A DNA stretch of 17,549 nt. Source: JBHHZI01 sp046757965. GTDB taxonomy: Bacteria > Acidobacteriota > Polarisedimenticolia > SMYD01. Of the stretch, positions 7,366-13,262 are shown piece by piece. The notes under the pieces were generated by a model. The model did not search any database, was not told where the DNA came from, and saw nothing but the letters and a program-made list of their open reading frames with translations. The stretch's first letter is position 1; the number at the start of each line of letters is the position of its first letter. A program made the translations under genes and the position numbers. The stretch spans positions 1 through 17,549 of the forward strand of contig JBHHZI010000059.1 of the NCBI GenBank assembly GCA_046757965.1. Direction: 5' to 3'.

Positions 7366-9036
7366 GTGGCGAGAGATCCTGAAGGACTGACGGCCTGTCC
7401 GGCCGCCTCCGGCGGGCGCCGGCGTGTCCGGCTCTATGACACGACCCTGCGAGATGGGACCCAGGGCCTCGGGTTCAACCTCACCCTCGATGACAAGCTG
7501 AGCATCCTGCGAAAACTCGACGAGATCGGTGTCGACTACGTCGAGGGGGGCTACCCCCTGTCGAATCCGAAGGACATCGCGTTCTTCCAGGAGACGGCGC
7601 GGGTTCCGTGCCAGACCAGCCGCCTGGCGGCATTCGGCATGACCCGTCGCAAGGGCATGACGGTCGAGCAGGATCCCGGCATGCAGGCGCTCCTGGCCTC
7701 CGCGTCGCCGGTGGTGACCGTGGTCGGCAAGACGTGGGAGTTCCACGTGAGGGAAGTGCTCGGGGTCGATCTGGACGAGAACCTGCGCATGATCGAGGAC
7801 ACCATGGCCTTCTTCTCGGGCCACGGGCGGGAAGCGATCTATGACGCCGAGCACTTCTTCGATGCCTGGAAGGCCGACCCGGTGTATGCGAGCCGGACCC
7901 TGCACGCCGCCGTGAGCGGCGGGGCCACGACCCTGGTGCTGTGTGACACGAACGGCGGGTCGTTACCGGGCGAGGTCGAGGAGGCCGTCCGCGAGGTCAG
8001 GGCCGGATTCGACGGCATCGAGATCGGCATTCACACCCACAACGACGGCGGCCTGGCGGTGGCCAATGCTCTGTCCGCCGTGCAGGCGGGAGCCACCCAG
8101 GTCCAGGGCACGATCAACGGTGTCGGTGAGCGGTGCGGCAATGTCGACCTGATCGTCGTCGCGGCCAATCTGGGCCTGAAGATGAACTGTGAGGTGCTCG
8201 GCGGGGCCGCCTCCCTGAGGCGTCTGACCGAGCTGAGCCGCTTCGTGGATGGCGTCGCCGATCGCGACCCGGTCCGCCACCAGCCGTTCGTCGGCAACGC
8301 GGCGTTCGCGCACAAGGGCGGCATGCATGTCCATGCGGTGCAGCGCAACGTCTCCACCTACGAGCACATCGCCCCGGAGAGCGTGGGCAATGACCGCCAC
8401 GTCGTGGTCAGTGAACTCAGTGGCGTGAGCAATATCCAGGAACTGCTGGCCCGGTCGCTGGGGATGCGCCAGGTGAAGCGGCAGACCCTGAAAGAGATCC
8501 TCGAGGCGGTGAACCGTCTCGAGAAGGAAGGCTATGTCTACGAGGCGGCCGAGGCGAGCTTCGACCTGCTCGTCATGCGTCTGCTCGGCGAGGACAGCAC
8601 CTTCTTTCGCGTCGATCACTACCAGTCCGGCGTCTTCCGGGCCGAGGGCGGCGCTCCGGTGACCACCGGTCTGGTGGCGGTCCGTGTGGACGGCGAGACC
8701 AGCCGGGGCACCGCCGAGGCGGAGGACCCGCTCTCCGCGCTGGAGGCCGCCCTGCGCCACGCCCTCGCCGCCCAGTACCCGGTGCTGGCCGGCGTGTCGC
8801 TCAATGACCGCAAGTTCCGGGCTGTCGAGCGTCCCGGGGGGCGGGGCACGCGGGTGCGCGTGATCACCGAGTTCACCGACTCGGACATGTTCTGGAGCAC
8901 GGTCGCGCTGGCCCCCAACGTCATCGACGCCGGGCTCGAATGCATGGTCGAGGGATTCCGGTGGTACCTGGCCCGCCAGGACCGCCGGGCCGGTGTGTCG
9001 GACGATCGACCGGCCGGAGGAAGCGGGCGCCCGTGA
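7366..9036 (+). CDS. cimA: Citramalate-synthase-like enzyme (2-isopropylmalate/homocitrate synthase family)
   Basis: The product is about 556 residues from GTG 7366. An in-frame GTG at 7318 has no ribosome site; 7366 has a G-rich patch at 7357-7361. The catalytic barrel opens with YDTTLRDGTQG (24-34). It contains the metal-binding IHTHNDGGLAVANAL with H223 and H225, the QGTINGVGERCGN loop near 247, and FAHKGGMHVHAV. The VSELSGVSNI region follows, and a C-terminal LeuA-dimer-type regulatory domain covers about residues 400-520. The G-T-Q-G and INGxGERCGN motifs place it with citramalate synthases, which join acetyl-CoA and pyruvate to give (R)-citramalate for isoleucine synthesis. Local changes (GLGFNLT for the usual GEGVSFS, GGYPLSNP for GGWPGSNP) leave the 2-keto-acid substrate open. 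It overlaps the ligase fusion by GTGA, which suggests a role in acyl-group supply rather than housekeeping. Confidence 0.88.
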   Translation: MARDPEGLTACPAASGGRRRVRLYDTTLRDGTQGLGFNLTLDDKLSILRKLDEIGVDYVEGGYPLSNPKDIAFFQETARVPCQTSRLAAFGMTRRKGMTVEQDPGMQALLASASPVVTVVGKTWEFHVREVLGVDLDENLRMIEDTMAFFSGHGREAIYDAEHFFDAWKADPVYASRTLHAAVSGGATTLVLCDTNGGSLPGEVEEAVREVRAGFDGIEIGIHTHNDGGLAVANALSAVQAGATQVQGTINGVGERCGNVDLIVVAANLGLKMNCEVLGGAASLRRLTELSRFVDGVADRDPVRHQPFVGNAAFAHKGGMHVHAVQRNVSTYEHIAPESVGNDRHVVVSELSGVSNIQELLARSLGMRQVKRQTLKEILEAVNRLEKEGYVYEAAEASFDLLVMRLLGEDSTFFRVDHYQSGVFRAEGGAPVTTGLVAVRVDGETSRGTAEAEDPLSALEAALRHALAAQYPVLAGVSLNDRKFRAVERPGGRGTRVRVITEFTDSDMFWSTVALAPNVIDAGLECMVEGFRWYLARQDRRAGVSDDRPAGGSGRP

Positions 9037-11210
9037 AGTTTCTCATCATCGGCGCCGGCCAGACCGGACGTCTGGTGGCCGAGATCGTCTCCGGCCTTCC
9101 CGACCTGGAGTGCATCGGCTTCCTCGACCACGACCCGGCCCGGGTCGGGCAGACCTGTCAAGGCCTGCCGGTGCTGGGCAGCGATGACCGCCTGGAGGAG
9201 TTCGTCGGCCAGGTCGAGGGGGCGTTGCCGGTGATCGGCGATCTGACCGCCCGGCTGCGGAGCTTCGAGCGCTGTCGCGCGCTGGGCTTTTCGCTGGTCA
9301 ACGTGGTCGCTGGCTCCGTCGTCACGGCCTCCGATCTGAAGATGGGCGAGGGCGTGTTCATCTCACTCAACACGGCCATTCTCACCGGCGTCGAGCTGGG
9401 CGACCATGTCTTCGTGGGAACCGGCGTGAACATTCTTCACGACACCTCCATCGGCAGGAACTGTGTCATCGGCGGGGGGACGACCATCGGGGCGTCGGTG
9501 ACGGTGGGCGACAACGTCGCATTCGGGACCGGCGTCACCGTGGCGTCTCGCAAGCTGCGCATCGGTCACAACGTCCAGATCGCGTCGGGGTCGGTCATCC
9601 TCAAGGATGTTCCCGACAACGCGTTCGTGCTGGGAAATCCCGCCCGGGTCATCGGCCGCAGCCCGACGATCTCCGTGGCCGCCGGCGAGGCCGGCGTGCA
9701 GGACGCCGGCGCCCCGCCGCCGGCAGCGGCAGGCCCCAGGTCGGTCTTCGGTGACATCCTCGGCCGCGAGAAGGGACTGTCCCGGCCGGCCGTCCTGGGT
9801 CATGCCCCACGCACGTACGGGGAGCTGCTCGCCGCCGTCGAGTCGGTCGCCGGCCTGCTGCGGTCGCGGGGCCTGGAGGCGGGCGATCGAGTCGGTGTGT
9901 GCCTCGACCAGGGGTTCGAGTACATGGTGGCTCTGCTGGCGGCCCGCCGCGCCGGTGGCATCGCGGTCCTGGCGGCGCCTGGATGGACGTCGGACGAGAA
10001 GCAGCGGGTCTACACGCACGCGGGCGTGCGGTGGAGCCTGACCGACACACCGGTGCTGTTCGACCCCGGCCCGGAGCGGTGCGACCCGGTGGAGGGGATC
10101 GACGCCGTGATTCACGAGTACGCGCCGGCTGATGCCGGCTCGCCGCTGACCGGAGACGCGGTGATCATCTACACCTCCGGGACGACCGGCACGCCCAAGG
10201 GTGTGGTCCTCACCGAGGCGGGCCTCTCGGCGAACGTGCAGGCGGTGGCCGCCTACCTGCACATGCAACCGGAGGACTCGGCGCCGGTCTTCACGCCCAC
10301 CTGCTACGCGTACTCGCTGTCACAGAATCTTGTCCACCTGTGGGCCGGAGCCGCCGTTCATCCGATCGCCTCCGGGTTGATGTTTCCCGCCGAAGTGCTG
10401 GCGAGTCTCGGTGAAGGGTCACTCACGGGTCTGTCGGCGACACCCACCGCCCTGCGGATCCTCTCCCAGGTGGACGTGGACCCCGGGCTCGACCTGGGGT
10501 CGGTGCGCTACGTGATGAGCGGTGGGCAGCCGCTGCACATCCGGCTCGTCGACCAGCTCGACGAGCTGTTTCCGCATGGCAGTGTCGTCAACATGTACGG
10601 GTGCACGGAGAACTCGCCGCGCATCAGCTACCACCACGCCGGGCAACGGGAGGGGATGGATGATTCGGGCTTCTTCGCCGTCGGGTGTCCGGTGGCGGGC
10701 ACGACGGTTCGCATCGAGTCGGCGCCGGGAGTGGAGGCGGCGCCGGGAGAGACCGGGGAGGTCGTGATCGCCGGCACCAGTCTCATGCGGGGCTACTGGC
10801 GAGACGAGGCGGCCACGGCCGAGCGGCTGGTGGACGGGGTCTTCCGGACGCGCGATCTGGGCCACCTCGACGATGCGGGGCGATTGCACCTGGTGGGCCG
10901 GGAGAGCAACATCATCAACATCGGCAACGAGAAGGTCTCTCCGGAGGAGGTGGAGAAGGTCCTGCTGACCACGCCGGGCGTGGCGAAGGCTGCCGTCTAC
11001 GGCGTGCCCGACGCGCTGCTGGGCGAGAGCGTGTCGGCGCTGGTGGTGGCGGACGATGGCGCGTCCATCGATGCCACGGCCGTGCAACGACACTGCCGGG
11101 GACGGATCTCCGGATACAAGATTCCACGCCGCATTCACTTCGTCGAGTCGCTCCCCGAGACCATGTACGGCAAGATCGACCGGATGCAACTCGATGCCAT
11201 GAAGGAGTGA
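9033..11210 (+). CDS. Fusion of NeuD/PglD-type sugar acyltransferase and AMP-forming acyl ligase
   Basis: The 725-residue protein starts at GTG 9033 inside the previous stop (GTGA), with GGAGG at 9016-9020. Residues 1-209 are a NeuD/PglD-like acyltransferase. It has an N-terminal UDP-sugar-binding Rossmann part (VKFLIIGAGQTGRLV), then hexapeptide coils with NILHDTSIG, where H136 aligns with the catalytic His of the H-D-C motif, and an exit GNPARVIG. A Pro/Ala-rich linker covers about 211-236. Residues 237-725 are an ANL-superfamily ligase. It has the P-loop YTSGTTGTPKG (380-390), YGCTE (522-526), RTRDLG with D608, GRESNIINIGNEKVSPEEVE and the C-terminal lysine K714 in MYGKIDR. The ligase should adenylate a carboxylic acid and load it on a thiol, most likely the ACP encoded 5 bases downstream. 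The first domain could then move it to an amino sugar. Domain calls are firm; the acyl identity is unknown. Confidence 0.9.
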   Translation: MKFLIIGAGQTGRLVAEIVSGLPDLECIGFLDHDPARVGQTCQGLPVLGSDDRLEEFVGQVEGALPVIGDLTARLRSFERCRALGFSLVNVVAGSVVTASDLKMGEGVFISLNTAILTGVELGDHVFVGTGVNILHDTSIGRNCVIGGGTTIGASVTVGDNVAFGTGVTVASRKLRIGHNVQIASGSVILKDVPDNAFVLGNPARVIGRSPTISVAAGEAGVQDAGAPPPAAAGPRSVFGDILGREKGLSRPAVLGHAPRTYGELLAAVESVAGLLRSRGLEAGDRVGVCLDQGFEYMVALLAARRAGGIAVLAAPGWTSDEKQRVYTHAGVRWSLTDTPVLFDPGPERCDPVEGIDAVIHEYAPADAGSPLTGDAVIIYTSGTTGTPKGVVLTEAGLSANVQAVAAYLHMQPEDSAPVFTPTCYAYSLSQNLVHLWAGAAVHPIASGLMFPAEVLASLGEGSLTGLSATPTALRILSQVDVDPGLDLGSVRYVMSGGQPLHIRLVDQLDELFPHGSVVNMYGCTENSPRISYHHAGQREGMDDSGFFAVGCPVAGTTVRIESAPGVEAAPGETGEVVIAGTSLMRGYWRDEAATAERLVDGVFRTRDLGHLDDAGRLHLVGRESNIINIGNEKVSPEEVEKVLLTTPGVAKAAVYGVPDALLGESVSALVVADDGASIDATAVQRHCRGRISGYKIPRRIHFVESLPETMYGKIDRMQLDAMKE

Positions 11211-11215
11211 CCGCC

Positions 11216-11494
11216 GTGACCGCTCCGCAACGTGACGACGCCGTTCGACGCACCATCGTCGACCATCTCCGCTCCATCAATCCGACGGCGCTCGACCGGG
11301 TGGATGCGCCGGGGTCCCTCAAGCTGCGTCGCGTTCTCGACTCCCTGGACATGGTCGAGTTCCTGGCCTTCCTGGAGAAGGCGTTCTCCATCCGGATCTC
11401 CGACCAGGATGTGCTGTCCCGCAACTTCGAGTCGGTGGGCAGTGTGATCGAGTTCGTCGCCGGCCGGAAGGCCCCGGACCCGGCTCAGGACTGA
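11216..11494 (+). CDS. Acyl carrier protein
   Basis: This is a 92-residue protein from GTG 11216. It carries the 4'-phosphopantetheine attachment motif as L-D-S-L-D-M-V-E-F, with S43 as the modified serine. The surrounding helices have the ACP pattern: VRRTIVDHLRSI before it, and FLAFLEKAFSIRISDQDV and SVGSVIEFVAG after it. It lies 5 bases after the ligase-fusion stop, so it is almost certainly its partner carrier. Length and fold match stand-alone ACPs of natural-product and sugar-modification loci rather than the housekeeping fatty-acid ACP, whose fab neighbours are missing here. Its 3' end overlaps the convergent phosphoglycosyl transferase gene by 10 bases if that gene is read through its amber codon. 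The acyl group carried is not known. Confidence 0.9.
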   Translation: MTAPQRDDAVRRTIVDHLRSINPTALDRVDAPGSLKLRRVLDSLDMVEFLAFLEKAFSIRISDQDVLSRNFESVGSVIEFVAGRKAPDPAQD

Positions 11495-11679
11495 CCGGGC
11501 GGCTTCCCGGAGGATCCGTCGGCCTTGGACCTGCCGCCTTGCGGGCGCTCCCAGTACTCGGTGCGCGCGATGGTGCCGCCGCCGACGAGCACGGTCGGGA
11601 TGGTCTTCAGCATGATGCGCAGATCCATCCACAGGGTCAGGCGGTCGACGTAGGCGACGTCGAAGACGATCCGTTGCTA
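11485..11679 (-). other. Amber codon and in-frame C-terminal remnant of the sugar transferase
   Basis: Positions 11677-11679 read TAG on the - strand. Beyond it the same frame stays open for 63 more codons to a TGA at 11485-11487. It still encodes the conserved family C-terminus: FDVAYVDRLTLWMDLR followed by IMLKTIPTVL. Relatives commonly have Glu after the N-x-I-x-W motif, so one GAG-to-TAG change would explain the stop. The remnant shows no decay, so the event is recent, is a sequencing or assembly error, or the codon is read through. Confidence 0.8.
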
Positions 11680-12150
11680 CCAGTTGATGACGTTTCTTCC
11701 ATTCACCTGCGCCCAGCCGGTGAGGCCCGGGCGGACCTCCAGCCGGCGCCGCTGGGCGGAGGTGTACTGGGCCACCGGGTAGGGCAGCGCCGGACGGGGA
11801 CCGATGAGGCTCATCTGACCGCGGACGACGTTGACGATCTGTGGGATCTCATCCAGGCTGAAGCGTCTCAGCAGGCGGCCGACCGCGGTGATGCGCGCAT
11901 CGTTCGGCTCCACGCGGACGCCGGCGCCCATGCGTTCGGCGCCCACGACCATGGAGCGGAACTTCAGCAGATCGAACAGGTCGCCGTGCCGGCCGGCGCG
12001 CACCTGGCGGTAGAAGACCGGACCGCGCGAGGTGAGCTTCACCGCGGCCGCGAGCAGAACGAACAGGGGCAGGAGCAGCGGCGAGGCAGCGGCCACCAGC
12101 ACGACATCGAGGACGCGCTTGCCCACCTGGCGATACAGGGACCTTTTCAT
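11677..12150 (-). CDS. Phosphoglycosyl transferase, PglC/WcaJ-type bacterial sugar transferase, truncated by amber codon
   Basis: The start is ATG 12150, overlapping the GT4 stop as ATGA. The intact part is 157 residues. It has an N-terminal membrane segment or re-entrant hairpin (about 12-36), RGPVFYRQVRAG near 42, FDLLKFRSM near 59, and the catalytic dyad D100-E101 in SLDEIPQ. LIGPRP near 115 and RPGLTGWAQVNGRN near 140 follow. Such enzymes move a sugar-1-phosphate from UDP-sugar to undecaprenyl phosphate and start surface-glycan assembly at the inner membrane. The frame stops at TAG just after VINW, losing 63 residues that form the conserved tail. With read-through the total would be about 221 residues, normal for PglC-sized members. 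As written it is probably impaired, although the active-site dyad is kept. Confidence 0.88.
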   Translation of the reverse strand: MKRSLYRQVGKRVLDVVLVAAASPLLLPLFVLLAAAVKLTSRGPVFYRQVRAGRHGDLFDLLKFRSMVVGAERMGAGVRVEPNDARITAVGRLLRRFSLDEIPQIVNVVRGQMSLIGPRPALPYPVAQYTSAQRRRLEVRPGLTGWAQVNGRNVINW

Positions 12151-13262
12151 GACGACGACCCGCGAGCCTCTCCCGTCGAACCGGCGGCCGGACCGCGACC
12201 GCTCCACCGACCGATCCTGTCGAGCAGGGCGGACGTGTTGCGGCGGATGTCGAACGACCTCCGGGCGACCGCCAGGTTGCGAGCGCGGGCGCGGGCGCGC
12301 AGGTTCTCATCGCGCCCGGCCCGCCGCAGGGCGGCGGCCAGCTCGGCGGGATCATCGCCGGCCACCAGCAGTCCATTCTCCTCGTGGCTCACCACGGTCC
12401 GGTTCGACGGGATATCGCTGACGATCGGCAGCAGGCCGCAGGCCATGGCCTCGAGCAGCGAGGCGCTCAGTCCGTCCGATCGGCTGAGACTGACGAACAC
12501 GTCGGCCCGGGCCAGATTCCCGGCCAGCTCGGAGCGCGGCCGCGGCCCGGGCAGCCGGACCGTTCCCTGCAGGCCGCGCGCGGCGATGAGCTGTTCGAGG
12601 CGGTCGCGTTCCGAGCCGTCGCCGATCAGGACCGCTTCCAGCGGCTCGTTGCGCGAGGCGAGGCGGGCCAGTGCGTCGATCAGGATGTGGTGGCGAAACA
12701 GCGGGCGGAGGCGACGGGTGGAGATCACGCGCAGGGGCTCGGCCGCTGCACGGACGGCGCGGGGACGGAAGAGGGTCAGATCGATGCCGCGTGGTGCCAC
12801 GTGGATCCGCTCCGGTGGCATGCCGAGTTCCACCATCCGCCGGCTCATGATCCCGGTCCACGCGGCACCGCCGGCGGCGGCACGCACGGCCCGGGCGGCC
12901 GCCCATCGTCGCACGGCCTTCAGGCGCACCGGAAACAGATCGGAGCCGGCGGCGGCGGCCACGTACCGTCCGGGAACCGCCCACGAGGCCAGCAGCCCGT
13001 AGGAGGTCAGGTAGTAGGCGATGATGATGCCGATGTCGCGCGTGCGGATGAGCTGGCGGACGGTCCGGACGAGCGGGCGAGGCGCGAGGGGGAACGGCAG
13101 CAGGCCGGTGGGCAACCGCACGACGTCGCCGCCGGCGACGTCGTGCGGGTCGCAGGGGTGCAGGGACGCCAGGACACACGTCCCGCTCACCTCGGAGAGG
13201 ATGCGTCGCCACTCGAGTGTGTGGGTGGAGTTGCCCGGTCCGAGCAGGAGGATCGGTCTCAT
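12147..13262 (-). CDS. Glycosyltransferase family 4 protein
   Basis: This 371-residue retaining GT-B glycosyltransferase lies between two overlapping partners: its ATG at 13262 overlaps the previous stop (ATGA), and its own stop overlaps the sugar transferase start. The N-terminal acceptor domain includes ILLLGPGNSTHT and a VAAAAGSDLF segment near 101. The donor domain has VAPRGIDLTLF near 155, RRLRPLFRHHILIDAL, VLIGDGSERDRLE near 211 and SRSDGLSASLLEAMACG. In the last motif D263 and E271 stand where the family has E-x7-E. GT4 enzymes add a sugar from a nucleotide donor to the growing lipid-linked glycan on the cytoplasmic face. Coupling to the phosphoglycosyl transferase suggests it adds an early sugar. 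Donor and acceptor cannot be told from sequence. Confidence 0.92.
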   Translation of the reverse strand: MRPILLLGPGNSTHTLEWRRILSEVSGTCVLASLHPCDPHDVAGGDVVRLPTGLLPFPLAPRPLVRTVRQLIRTRDIGIIIAYYLTSYGLLASWAVPGRYVAAAAGSDLFPVRLKAVRRWAAARAVRAAAGGAAWTGIMSRRMVELGMPPERIHVAPRGIDLTLFRPRAVRAAAEPLRVISTRRLRPLFRHHILIDALARLASRNEPLEAVLIGDGSERDRLEQLIAARGLQGTVRLPGPRPRSELAGNLARADVFVSLSRSDGLSASLLEAMACGLLPIVSDIPSNRTVVSHEENGLLVAGDDPAELAAALRRAGRDENLRARARARNLAVARRSFDIRRNTSALLDRIGRWSGRGPAAGSTGEARGSSS

